The notes below the pieces were generated by a model. That model was not told where the DNA came from and made no database searches. It saw only the letters and a program-made list of their open reading frames with translations. A program made the position numbers and the translations under genes. Below, one piece after another: positions 49,421 to 61,755 of a stretch of 64,000 nucleotides of DNA. Within the stretch, counting starts at the first letter, position 1. Each line of letters opens with the position of its first letter. Origin of the DNA: Brachypodius melanocephalos (Eukaryota > Chordata > Aves > Passeriformes > Pycnonotidae); the NCBI GenBank assembly GCA_013398615.1, contig VZSR01003806.1, positions 14,409,611 through 14,473,610 of the forward strand. Reading direction: 5' to 3'.

Positions 49421-52261
49421 TATATTTCTGAAGTAACCAATTGTCTGAAAGAATTTTATCAGATGTTATTCATTAACTCTCATTCCTGTTCTATTTCATA
49501 ACAGTTCCTCAGTGATTTTTTGTGGCTTAGATAACTAAGTTTTGTTGAAATAATGCATTGAACATGCTAACCAACTAGAAAAATCCCACCAAGGTTTCAA
49601 ATATTCAAGTTAATTAGAAAAGAATCCCTTATATAGAAATAAAACAAAGAGAGAAAAAAATTGTGATAACATTTTTGTGGCAACGACAGCTAAAATTTAA
49701 ATTTTGTTGAAGTATACATGTAGATGACCTTTTCCTGATGTTTAGCAAAGTAAATGCAGTATAAGAAATTACTGAATTCAATATGAAAATTTGCTGGATT
49801 AGACAGCTGACAAATATAACAGATAGTGTCGTGAGGGATGGATGTATTTCACAGATGGTTAAGGAGGAATTATGTGAGAAGTGGTTGAACTTCACAAGTA
49901 ATTGAAAGGGAGCTTTGTGAGCCTTTGGGGGACCAGTCCTGCAAGGCCAACAGAGAGAACATAACCAATAAATATTACCATGTAAGGCAAAACTAACCTA
50001 CGAAATAACATCAGAAATATCAAATTTGATGTAGCCAAAATAGGCCCTTGGAGAAAAACTGATGGCAGACAGATTGTTTGGTCTCAACAGGGACAAGGGT
50101 GAAGAAGTAAATGCTTAAGATAGATCAGGGAAAAGAAACATAGAGAAGAAGGGAGATTGAGGGGACAAGTCAGCAAGTGATTGCCTCCCTGAGACCTGCA
50201 CTTGATCACTGAGCTCCTCATGAGCTCTGTTCCAATCTATTTGTGGGTCACTTGTTTGTGTGTGTACAACCGTGTGTGTGCACACACATGCAGATATTTC
50301 CCAGCAAATTTGGGCTGTGCAGGGCAGCTAGTAGATAAAGATAGAGGGCCAAGGGGAGAGCTGAAACTCCATGAAGGGACATTCCTGGGCACAGTGCCTG
50401 GATGGAGTCTTGATTGAGCCTATGAAACCCTTAAAGGAGGATGGTGTGCCTGGAGGTGAGGGAGTGCAGGACCTGCATGCCCTCCACCAGTGAACTCCAA
50501 GTCTTTTAGCTGGGAAGGAGGAATAGTAATGGATCATTTGTGTTTGTGGTTTATAGAGGTGTCTGGTAAGTGCATATTCCCCTTGTATGCCTGTGTATTT
50601 AAACCTCTGTAAATACAGCTCTGCTCTGCTTCTCCCTGCCCCTAGGAGTGGGGATAACCAGCAGATCCATATCTATCAAACCAAGATGGGATTAATTGCC
50701 TAGATCCTAAAGTGCAGTGGAACCCACCTTCCTTAACAAAATTTCAACTACGAAAAATTTGCTTAATGTTCCAGATAATAGTTTACCCATTACTGATAAT
50801 GGATAAATGGTTATACAAAATTAATATAACATGCTATGCCCTTCAGAAGAAAAGAAAAAGGTGAGGAGTTACATGTGAACAGTGATATATACACCCATAT
50901 TGCAGAAAAGAAATAGATCTGAAAATATAAACAACTTTCAGAAGTCTGCAAAATTCATTCCAAACCCTATTTCTTTGTAACAGCTTCATAAAAAAGCAGA
51001 TGTGTTAAGTATTTGATTCTCAGGAAGAACAGCTAATATAAGCTAACAGTGTTGAACTGAAAATTAAGCTCCACCTTTCTCTTATTAGTTATATACACAT
51101 ATATATATACTCACACAGATATATGGAGAGGTGAAAACTTTGTGTACAAGGAAGATTGAACAATCTGAATCATGAATATGACAATAAATATGCAATGGTT
51201 GAACATATGAGCCAGGACTATGGATTAGGAAAGAAATTGAGAAATAATATTTTTTTGTATTTTGCTGTAATTAACTTAAAATCCACCTCTTATATCATAA
51301 AATCAGCCTGAGGGTTTTCAGTCATGTTTAACTGCACTTTTAAAAAAATACCTTTACAAGGCTTTGAAGGCTGATTTTTTTATAGTTAAAATTATTTTTT
51401 AAATTAAAAAAACTTTTTTCTTAAAAATAATTTAAAAAACACACACAAGTGACCCAGCCCAAGTTTGTTCAAAAAAAGTAAAGCCTCTGTTGATTACAGG
51501 GAATGATATCAAAATCTATTTTGTTGCATTTTCTTAGACTTGTAGCACAACTAGCTTGGTGAGTCCAGAGATCACAGACATGTACAGATTTGGTTGTAAC
51601 TGACCTGCTTTTTCTGCTTTTGAGGTTTAATATGGATGTTGGATTTTGGTTGATAAAAGCATGTTGGATTTTGTTTGATAAAGGTATGTGTCATTCCAAT
51701 AAATTTTAAATAACTGAGTTACCTTCTCAGGCATATCAGCTGGACAAACTCTGCAAATATTTGCATATTCATAAAGGGACTCAAGGAAGTTATGGTCTGG
51801 TTTTAAAAAAATACATCTTGATTAGTTTTTACATTTTTAAGACAATATTAGGAGAGCTTTATGCAATTGACCTTCCCCTGGCTCAAGGTTTTTTGAACTT
51901 TCATACTTATTAAAATATTTCTTTCTGTAATGGTAAGATATATTCCACTCGTGGTATTATTTATTAAATGCTTTCCCCCTTTTCTTTATTACTGCATTGT
52001 ATTCTTCCTAATGTATTTTTAAGAAGGTTTTGAAGGTAGATCTCTTTCTCTCTATAAGTACAGACAGGCACAGAATTACCAATAAGAACTAAAGGGATTT
52101 CATCCCTTCTGCATTAACATTTTTCCCTCTGTAGCTGGTGTAATTTGGCTTTTCAGCTTTACCCTATTTGGAGCAGGACTGAAGCATTCCTGGAGTATAC
52201 TTACATTTTTCTCTCTATAAATACATAGATGCAGATATATAATTTATTTAATAACTGCATA
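49421..52261. other. Unassigned DNA with a GC-richer patch
   Basis: About 2.8 kb. The part 50180-50660 is GC-richer with a GT/CA patch at 50256-50287 and could be a worn LTR, but no diagnostic ends are visible. The rest is AT-rich, with a short ATATAC run near 51091-51122. Confidence 0.4.
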
Positions 52262-52456
52262 AGAAGATGGTGATTAGGCACTGGCACAGGTTGCTCAGAG
52301 AACTTCTGGATGCTCCTTCCTTGCAAGTGTTCAATGCCAGGTCCTATGGGGCTTTGACCAACCTGTTGTAGGCAAAGGTGTCCCTGCCCATGGCAGGGAG
52401 TTGGAACTGGATGAGCTTTAAGGTTTTTCCAATCCAAACCATTCTACAATTCTATG
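52262..52456 (+). repeat. CR1 LINE, 3' end fragment
   Basis: GGCACTGGCACAGGTTGCTC, TTGCAAGTGTTCAATGCCAG, GTGTCCCTGCCCATGGCAGG, then CCAAACCATTCTACAATTCT and ATGA form a plus-strand CR1 3' end of about 195 bases. The terminal octamers carry a substitution. Confidence 0.93.
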
Positions 52457-52739
52457 AACACTCCAAATGTATCACCATCCTAACAAGGGACTGATACATA
52501 TGGAAGATTACATCCTATATCTATAACCTCTAAAAAAATCACTGTTCTAGAGGTCTGTGTTTGAAGTCAGCTATGTAGCAGTTGATTACTGCTGTCCCCA
52601 TATATAAATTAATCCTCCACACACTATTGGCATATACATAAAAAAAGGTCACTGTCATTTAAATAATGAATGCTTCCTATTTCAAATAATATTGGACTAT
52701 TGTTACTGTCTATAATCAAGGACTTATAAAACTGTAATG
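52457..52739. other. Unassigned AT-rich DNA before a gap
   Basis: Under 300 bases with nothing recognised. Confidence 0.4.
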
Positions 52740-52839
52740 NNNNNNNNNNNNNNNNNNNNNNNNNNNNNNNNNNNNNNNNNNNNNNNNNNNNNNNNNNNNN
52801 NNNNNNNNNNNNNNNNNNNNNNNNNNNNNNNNNNNNNNN
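52740..52839. other. Assembly gap (100 N)
   Basis: A 100-N placeholder. The apparent + frame across it is not real. Confidence 0.99.
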
Positions 52840-55800
52840 CTATCACTCATAAAACATCTGATACATTACAGAAAATAAAACTCAGTACAGAGGTATTTAA
52901 CTGCACAAAGACTGAATACAAGTGTGTTGCCTACTTTCAGATTCACCAGTGAACTATTGCTTTGCTTATGCCAAGTACAGCTGAGTAATTGATCAATGAA
53001 CACTACTGAGTGAATAAACAGAAAATGCTGTGTGAGCTGATGGGAAAGAAAATGCCTGAGGAAAAGTCCATTCTTTTGTATCAAAACCTACTAGGAACTG
53101 CTGTTTTACTGATCTATGCTTGTGCATCTCTGGAATTCTAGCTGGGTAAAGCAATTTTGATGTCTGTATTGCCATAAATAAAGATTGCTTTTTCCCCGCA
53201 GCTATTTGTTTCCCTACTTTTCCGTTTTGAAATGGTTAAAGGCTATAACTGGGAAGGGATTATGATCTAATGTTTAGTTGACCAGAAGATAAAGTGTATC
53301 CTGTTTCCCTGTGAAACATAACAGTATTAAAAAAATATGAAGTCATAAATCAGCTTCCTATATCATTCCCTTCCAAATCTGTATATAGAAGTCAATAAGA
53401 CTTAGGTTTTATGGGTTGGAATGCAATAAGGAATTAAGTGGGTAATTGTCACCCTGCCTAGCCCAAGTACTAAGGATCCATAGATGTGTTTTATTTTGTT
53501 TTTGTTCCTCTGAGGGCATGTACAACTTCCTGACATCACACCCATCTCACAGTTCAGCCCATGAAGGGTTTGTGGAAAGGGTAGATATTCCTCCCTTATC
53601 ATTCACAGCAGCAGATCTCCTTGCCATGCTCAGGTTGCAACTGGCTTTCCACGGAGGGATTCTCAGAGAATCCTACATGAAATAGTTCTGAATACTGCCT
53701 ATTAATCTTATAATTAAAACTCCAAAGTGTTGGCATACAAGGTTTAGGTCTCAAAGAAGACATAATCTGAACAGTTCCTGAATCACAGTGAAGGCAAACA
53801 AGGACATCAAGTCAGCTCTCCAGACTGGTTTTACAATGAGAGGATGCCTTCAACACTGGAGTAAGCAAAGCAGTTTTTTGTTTTCCAATGCATACACCAG
53901 TTGGGGTGGAGCACAATTCTGCACATTTAATCACAGACTGTAGACAGAGGTCAAGTTGAGAGATAATGCAGGAATTCAAGACATATTTCTCCATGTGTCA
54001 CATTCAAGCACCAATTTCTTGTCTTGAGGTGCCAGGAGCTATCATACATTTACTGATTTGTTCTGTGCATTTCTGGAACTGGAGCTTTTTTTGAGTAGCT
54101 GTAATATAGCTGTGGGTAATAGTTCAGGGAAGTAAAAATATTATAAGCCTAATTTTAAAATCCTAGCTGTAGAGGCTGAAAGATATAGACAGGAAAAGAT
54201 AATTTCCCTATGATATTTAAATTGCTGCAAACTTCCATATTTAATTTGAAACCACCATACTATAAGGCACTAATAATCTTTCCCCTGTCATATAGAAGCA
54301 AATGTGTGGAGAGTCTTTGCCTCAAAGATTGGTAGAATTCTATTAATTTTCAAGGATAAATTCAATTAAAAGAATGTATTAATTTCTGAAAATTTAATTT
54401 ATTTATACTACCTTACCTGCTCCATGGGCAGATAACTCTGTAGGTTTATAAATATTTCACTTGTAAGAATACAAGTCTAGCTTCATTTGCAACTCTTTTT
54501 GTGTCACTGTCCTACTTTTTCATAGTCTGCTTGACAAAAAGTTTCTGTGCCTTACCTACCTGAATTTTATAACAAAAACCTTTGGGACTAATTAAGATTT
54601 TTATAGTAAAATAATGAGAAAGATTTTCTGTCTCTGTATTTTTTTCCTAGTTTTCTGCCTTGGGTTATTCTTGGGGCCGCCATAGTCAGATTCAATTTAT
54701 AGAAGCATATTTGTTGCTCATCTGCATTAATAGAGCATAGTACAACAACAACAACAACAGCAGCAGCAAAGATCTTGACAAGTTCTTATATTTTCTCTTA
54801 AGCTAAATAATTCCCCAGCTTCTTTCCATGTAAGACTCATAAAACAAAAATGTGCTAATTAATGTAGAAAAAATCTGATTGTTCTGAAAAAAAAATAAAT
54901 GAACTGAAGGATGCTTTTTTTAGTAGGAAAATTTAATCTGGCAAGGAGACACTGGTAGAACAGGCTAGACCAAAGTGCAGAGCTCTGCTGTATCTGCCAT
55001 AATTATTCATGAAGCCTTCAGCCAGGCAGGCTATATCTGGTTATAATTCTTGCACATGTCAGTGATGGAGAACATCCAGCTTTTATCCTTCAGGATGCTG
55101 ACAAGGGCAGGAGAAGGTGTGATCCCAGTACTAGGATGAAGCTTCCAGGCTCTTTGTTACCCCCAAAAAATTTCTGAGTTAGCCCCTCACTCCCCAAAAC
55201 AAAGAGCCAGCAGAGTTCAAGACTGAAGGGTTAAAGTCACAGCAGACATCATTCACAGAGCCAGGAGGAAAAACCAGTGACATTTCTGGGAGAAATCTTG
55301 ACTAAGGAGATAATAGCTGTCACATCCATTTGGGAAATGGCAGACCTGAGTTCAGGTTCCTCTTTTGTGTGCTTGTACTTAAACCTGCATTTCACAGCTT
55401 GCATGGAGGATGCTCTGCCTTTAACAGTGAATGAAATGACTCAAGACACTACAGGCAGGAGCCTCATGTCCATGCAGCTTGTCTTTCTGTCTGTGACATG
55501 GCACATCTCACACAGGCTGCCTTTGACAATGGCTCCACAGAGGTGACACCCAGACCTGGACTCTGTATGGGAGGGCACATGCTGACACAAGCCATATGAC
55601 ACCCTTCATGACACCACAGCATACATTTGCCACTAAAAAAATCTGCTTGGCCACAGAAAAAGCTCTTGCTACCCTTAAATCTTTCAAGTAGAAATGTAGC
55701 TGATGATGGATGTGACAACACCTATGCCTGAGTGCCTGTTCAGTGGATTTGAGCTTGAAAGAGAAACACAAACCCTCCTCTGCAGGCTTTGCTCACCTCA

Positions 55801-58800
55801 GTGTTTGCAGTGGCCACACGTGGGACAATGCTGAGGTTTGGTTTGTGTGTCACCTTTTGTCACCGTCTGGGGTCACTTTTCTACCAGAAAACTCCCTGTC
55901 CCAGTGAGGAGCCACTGAACTGAGGGGCATCCTTGCCTTCCCTTCTGCTTTAATGATTCAATGAATATACATCAGAGGCAATACATGGGCAAAAAGAAAA
56001 ACGAAGAAAACCAGTCTCTAAACCTTAGTGGCTAGGAAAAGTTCAACAGGGTTCAGGAAATTTAAGAACAATATTTAGCGAGGGAAGAGGTCCACTGTAT
56101 TTTGGTAAGAAATATCTAGAATAGACAGAAATCCTGGTGGTAGGAAGGTCTCTTCAGAGGACTTCTGAGGATTTAGTTTCAAATTAGTTTAGGTGGTAGA
56201 TGAATGTAATTAATGACAATTATCTCTCACCTAAAAGGGGACCTGTAAGACCCATAATTATAAACATCAAGGAACTGGGCTCTGTCCTGATGGAGCTTCT
56301 TATTTTCAACAGATTCTAGGAGAGATCAAGGCCTCAAGTCCTTCAGTACAACTTAGGTACATAAGACACTTTGAGTAACTGAGCATATGAAGAACTTATC
56401 CTGTTTCTGAGTTATCAGTGCTCTTTGGGATCTAAAACTTCAAGTGGAAGCTGGACATGTGGGTCTCCCAGTGAATTAAAAGGATTCATGTGCTCCATAA
56501 CAGCTCAATGCTGTTAGAGCTTTTCAAATGTGATAGAAAAAGGGTTGTCTCAAGATATTTTTGCAACATACTAGTTTAAGGTACAGGATTTCCTGATTGC
56601 AGCAGACCAAAAACATAAATACAAGAATTTCTGGCAGCTAACTTGGTGTTTAGTAATTTGATAAAACACAAGAATTACTAGACTTAATCCTCAAACACCC
56701 TATAGCACCTAGTCTAGAGAAGTGCAATCCCTTTTAGAAGTGGGGGTGCTGGCACTTTCCAAGGGCATCAGGAACTCCCAGCATTACTCCATTTGGTGTA
56801 GGATGGTGCAAATCTCACTCCATTTTACTCCAAATTTTTGGTAACTGTTTTGTCTGTTCAGTAGTCTCCAGCTGTCAGCCTGTCTGATTGCCATTTTTTC
56901 ATTTCTTTTATAGAGCACTAATCCCTGTATGATGTAATTTTCTTTGTTGCCTAAGGACTGATCTGGAGTGTTTCCCTTTATGTTCCTCATCCTCCTTCCC
57001 CTAGGAGCTGCTGCATTCATCATAATAAATTTTGTGATGGTGTGGTATGGACATGAACTCAGTGGGGAATAACTGAAACCAACAGAGACATTTTCAGTCA
57101 AAGTCAAACTTCCAGAGGTGCAAAGTTAGTTCCTTACTGTGTAATCAAACCCTCAGCAGGAGTGTGCTGCTAATTGTGACATTTTTCAGCAAGATGCTTG
57201 AAGACAGGTCACTGGAAATTCATGTACTTCAGATCATTTTAATAGAACTAATATGGTATGCACAGAAGGGCTTGCCTTCTTAGCCCTACAAAGTTTCAGC
57301 TGAAAAGGCCATTTAACATTTTATAGTAAAACCCTTTATAAAGCAGAAAATGTAAAACTTGGACATATTCTCCAATGGTTAATGTAACATATTGTAATAG
57401 CAAGGCTTGGCTCTTAAATGCCCTCTCTAGTCCACAGAAGCATTTGCAGAAATAATCCCTCTGACTCCTGAGCTGTGGCTCATGTGTTTGAGGTTTAGCA
57501 TGCCATCAAATATTCTGTTCCATCAAGGCCCTTGAATGTTTTAATTCATATTTATTTAGAAGAAATACACCTTCATATGGAACAAAGACAGAAAATAAGA
57601 CACTGATCAAGTTAATCTAATTAATTCCTTACTTTAAGTCTCTTAATTGAGGAATTAATCTAAAATAGGCGCTTTATTTTCCACTCCATAAAATGGAAAA
57701 AAGTCAATGCCTTTTGAAAGTTACCAGAAAGATAAATTATTTGCTTAAGTAAGCTATGTAGTCTTGAACAAAACTCATCCTTCCAGGCTTTCAAAACTCT
57801 TTCTATTGTTTAAAGAGAGTCAGGATAAGGAAACTATCATCTAAAACATAGGTGAGAGTAACATGCCTAAATCAGAAAGGCAGCTATAAGAAAAAAAAAA
57901 AAAAAAATTTCTTGTTTTACATAAAACAAAAGAATAATGACAAAAATAGGACTAAAACTTAGAGATAAGGAAGTTGGTAATCTTTAATCTTTTTTTTTTC
58001 TTACATAATTAACTTTTCCATAAATTTTGAATACTGAGATTTGTAAAATCTTGGGTTTAAGTTTTTCTGTGCAGAAGAAGTGCATAGATGTTTTATGGAA
58101 ATTGTGTTTTCTTTCCTCTAGTATCCATGTTGTCTCTCTTTTTGGGACCTGTGTTGCTGCAAAATTCTCATGCTGTATCTTTGAGAGTGGAATAAAGAGC
58201 ACCCAAATCTTTGAAACCAGGCCATGGATGAGCACTGGGATTCAAGGCAAGAGAATCACTTTTTTATGAAGGAGTAAAATAATTCAGTTAATCTGAAAAA
58301 AGCCATTAGGGAATGTAGTTATGGGGTTTAGGAATTTTTTCCTCAGTTAGAATGTTTGTTTTCTAAAAAAAGAAAAGGATGGAAAATTTACAAGTGACTG
58401 ATAAAAAGCCTGTTACTAAAAAATTCCAGGCCTGACCTGAATCAGAAATTGTGAACAATACTCTAAAAAAGTATTTCAAATTTTCTGGCCTTGATTTGTA
58501 AATGAAGTGTTCCTGAGACTGCATTCCCCTTCTGTTGACTGCCAGATTCCCTGAAGACAATAATTAGCCAGTTACAGAATTTGGCTCATATCATACCTTC
58601 AGTCATGGTTCTGTGGCCTGGGAGACTGAATAATCACTGACTGGTGAAAGATCTGATAAATCCATTGTTAATTTGTATGTTAATGGATGCTTTCATCTGA
58701 CAGTCACTTTTAAAAATTTATTTATTTATTAATTAACTAACAAAAACATCTACAAAGGAGGTAGGCTAGCACAACTGGAATTTGCTTCTCTCTCTGGCCC

Positions 58801-59279
58801 AGCAGAAGTTGTATGTAACACTTTGAAAAATACTAAAGTAATTTAGGAATTTGCATGTCATTTTTTATGAGTGATGGACATTTGCAGCTGTGTGAAATGC
58901 TGTACCTAACTTATTTTTGTTGCAGACAAATATATAACCTTGAAGCCATCTTTGACACTTCCATGATATGTAGAAAGATTGAATCATTTTAACTCATAGC
59001 TTCAAGGAAAATTTGAAGAACAGAACATATTCACATAGATCAGTAGTTACTGGGGAAACTGATTTTTCATCAGGAGCACTCATAGATATAAAAAAAGGAG
59101 CGAATTTTTCATATCTCTTGAAACATTGTTTTGCTCTGCATGTGAATATTCTATACATCAGAAAGGAGAAAATAATATTTTCACATTGCTGCTCCTCTGA
59201 AAGCCTGTCTTCCATATTGGAAAGACTTTTTCCAATGTATTTTTAAGGTAAAAAATAATTAAAGACATGATGGCAATTG
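52840..59279. other. Long unassigned stretch
   Basis: About 6.4 kb with no recognised gene or interspersed repeat. It contains CAA/CAG units at 54744-54768, an A run at 57891-57906, TTTA units near 58717-58730, and a GC-richer part at about 55000-55930. The longest frames (89 codons + at 55277-55546; 107 codons - at 56784-57107) show no known domain. Confidence 0.45.
54744..54768. repeat. (CAA)n(CAG)n microsatellite
   Basis: Five to six CAA units followed by three CAG units. Confidence 0.9.
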
Positions 59280-59900
59280 GAAAATATGGTGCAAATATAA
59301 CAAGGCTTTATGAAGACAGAAGATATCATAGTAACTTGATAGCTTTCTGTGATGAAATAGCTGATTTTCTAATTAAAAGACACATAGTAGATCTAATCTG
59401 GTTTTCAGTGAGTCATTTGATATGGTGTCAGATATTATACTACTGGTTAAAGCAGGTAACATAGGGATTAGAACAAAAATTTTAATATGAGAAATAGGCT
59501 GGCTGAAAGACACAGAAATGGATATTATTAGAAGAGGACAATTTTGAATGGGGAAAGGTTACTTTCAGATATTTTAAAGACTGATTTTGGGGTTCATCTT
59601 ATTAAATACTTTCATTAAGGACTTTGTGCAAAATAGGTATGAATTAACGAAATTCATAGTTAAAATGATGTTGAGAAGCATCATATGTATAATGGGGGGT
59701 GAAAATATCATACAGAAGAAACTGAACAACCTTGAGGACTGAACTCACAGAAAAGAGGCAAATTTAATATATCTGTGTGCAGGGTCATGCACTTTTACAC
59801 TTTTACCAGGATTACCTACTTTACTTGGAGATCAACCTTTGGAAATAAATGAGGAGGAGAAATATCTGTACATGTTATCTGATCCCAAAATAATGTGCAA
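59280..59900 (+). repeat. Ancient CR1 (reptile-like lineage), reverse transcriptase remnant
   Basis: This is collinear with the RT part of old amniote CR1 ORF2 over about 600 bases. GATAGCTTTCTGTGATGAAA and GTAGATCTAATCTGG encode a LIAFCDEIADFL...VDLIW stretch in the frame at 59267-59464. After a one-base frame change, 59401-59427 reads VFSESFDMV, corresponding to the catalytic DFSKAFDTV block, with the first aspartate changed to valine. Further on come GGTTACT near 59559, ATATCATACAGAAGAAACTG near 59706 and GCAGGGTCATGCACTTTTAC near 59780. Weaker similarity may extend to about 60240. No functional frame remains. Confidence 0.78.
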
Positions 59901-61266
59901 ATGAAAGTGTGTGACTCAAAATGTGTGAGACATATCCAAAGGAATTAAAGAAATATTCTTTCTTCTATCTGGAGAAGGACTAAAAGAATAAGTGAATGGA
60001 TGTTGTATTTTATGATTGCAGGCGGAAAGTGTTATGTCCATTAGGCTGAAAATGGAAGAGCAAAGAAAGCTTGTTATTGTTATTCACAGGTGACAAATCA
60101 GGCTAAGTTTGATGCATATATGAGAGAAAATAAGCACAAATTTGCAATGAGCACATCAGCACCAATAATCAGAAAGGTGTTTTTAACCATGTATAAACTG
60201 AGTTTCTTCAAAAACCTTTCAAAAGAGCCAGTATGGGAAAAATCTTGGTGTTAAGCATCCCAGAAACTTTACATGATATATTTGACACAAAAAAAAAAAA
60301 AAAAAAAAAAAAAGGGACTAACGCTCAAAAACTCAGAAAGTGCTTTCCAATTCTGTCATTCAGTATTCCTGTAAATTAAGGTTGTTAATTTAATTCAGAA
60401 ATCCTACCTTTTTTTTTTGCAAACAGTATTCATGCTTCTATTTCATATACAGTTATATTTATTATTAGATTTTCTGTATACTGTGATTGGAGGCAGGTGG
60501 AATAAGTCATCCTCAGGATGACAGATATAACTGAGATAAAATGCTACCAAAAGTCCAGCTTCCTCTCATCTACTCCACTTTTTAATTAAGATGGTGTAAC
60601 ACCTTCAATATTTCTGGGTATTCACTGCAATAAAAGAATCCAATACCAGACTTTTTGACTCACATTTCTTTCTCTAAATACTGTAGTCAATTGAATCCCT
60701 AATATATATGTGTATGTATATGTGTATGTATATACACCTCAGCCCTAGGCAGAGTATATATTTAAAATGGATTTACTGGAGTATTTCCCCAGAGATTTGT
60801 ATTCCCTGGGTTTAGTTGTTTTGTTCTTTTTGCTTCTTCTGATCGTAGACTGTATAAGGTTAGCTAGCTTGGAGGTGTGAATGCACCCCAGAGGGAAAGT
60901 TTACTCATTTCTCATAGTATAATTGATTATTTTGAATAATGTATGTGATGGCTAGATAACGAGTGGAAAAACAATGTCTAAACATGACTTGGTACTGTTC
61001 TCTACAGTATCTGTGATTTGATGGCCTAACATATGAGGCCTTACAGGACAAGATAACATTGTAACATGTTTACATTTTTTTCTGTAAGTAAAAGCAATTC
61101 AACATATTTTCCCCTCCCAGGAAAATAATATGAAGACTCAGAATTTTATTTTTATTGTTTCATCTGAGATACTAGTATAAAAACTATGTATAGAGTTAAA
61201 TAATTGCTGAAGCTTTTTTTTTGAGTGGGTTTATTAGAAGGTGAAAAATAAATGTTTTTGTGGGAA
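59901..61266. other. Unassigned AT-rich DNA
   Basis: Possibly starts with further decayed CR1. It includes an A run at about 60289-60313, T runs near 60410 and a TATG/TGTA patch at 60704-60734. No gene recognised. Confidence 0.45.
60289..60313. repeat. Poly(A) run
   Basis: About 25 A with no AATAAA in the preceding 40 bases, so it is treated as simple sequence. Confidence 0.9.
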
Positions 61267-61320
61267 AAAACTCCCAACAAACAAACAAAACCAAAATACC
61301 CACACCAAAAACTGAAACAA
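61267..61320. repeat. A/C-rich low-complexity patch
   Basis: A short A/C-rich stretch (AACAAACAAACAAAACC and neighbours) just before the CR1. It resembles the two larger A/C tracts but is shorter and less regular. Confidence 0.7.
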
Positions 61321-61329
61321 GTGAATCTG

Positions 61330-61755
61330 TAAAGGTTTTGACATGGATTAGAGGGATGGAACACCTGTCTCATGAAGAAATGCTGAGAAAATTGGAATTG
61401 TCCAGCCAGGAAAAGAGAAGGTCTCAGGGGAACCTAATTGCAGACTTCCAGGATCTGAAGGGAACCTACAAGAATGATGGAGAGGGGATTATTTACAAGG
61501 GCATTTAGTGACAGGACAAGGGTGAATGTCTTTAACCTGAAAGAGAAGAGGTTTAGATTAGGTATAAGGAAGAAATTATTGTCTGTGAGGGTGATGAAGC
61601 ACTGGCACAGGTTGTTCCCTGGAAGTGTTCAAGGTCAGGTTGGATGGGGATTTGAACAACCTGGAGTGGTCAAAGGTGTCCTTTCCCATGGCAAGAGGGC
61701 TGCAAATGGATGATCTTTGAGGTCACTTCCAGCCCAGGGTGTTCTATGGTTCCTT
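61330..61755 (+). repeat. CR1 LINE, 3' fragment
   Basis: About 425 bases: GGATGGAACACCTGTCTCAT, AAGAAATGCTGAGAAAATTG, GGCATTTAGTGACAGGACAA, TGAAGCACTGGCACAGGTTG, AAGTGTTCAAGGTCAGGTTG and CCCAGGGTGTTCTATGGTTC. Two overlapping + frames (61260-61508, 61474-61713) carry pieces of the ORF2 C-terminus, including RKKLLSVRVMKHWHRL, split by a frameshift. A short block between 'CAGGTTGTT' and 'CCCTGGAAG' is deleted relative to other CR1 copies. The 3' octamers are degraded. Confidence 0.93.

Noticed and set aside
52737..52952. Frame beginning at an ATG-like codon and crossing the gap
   Set aside because: Its first part is N placeholders, so it has no evidential value.
53184..53201. AATAAA followed by a pyrimidine tract ending in CAG
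   Set aside because: Signals of opposite kinds mixed together with no coding frame around them.
56784..57107. 107-codon minus frame
   Set aside because: No recognisable domain, no splice or promoter context, and within the range expected by chance for this length of DNA.
60289..60313. Poly(A) run as a retroposon tail
   Set aside because: No polyadenylation hexamer upstream and no recognisable body or target duplication.
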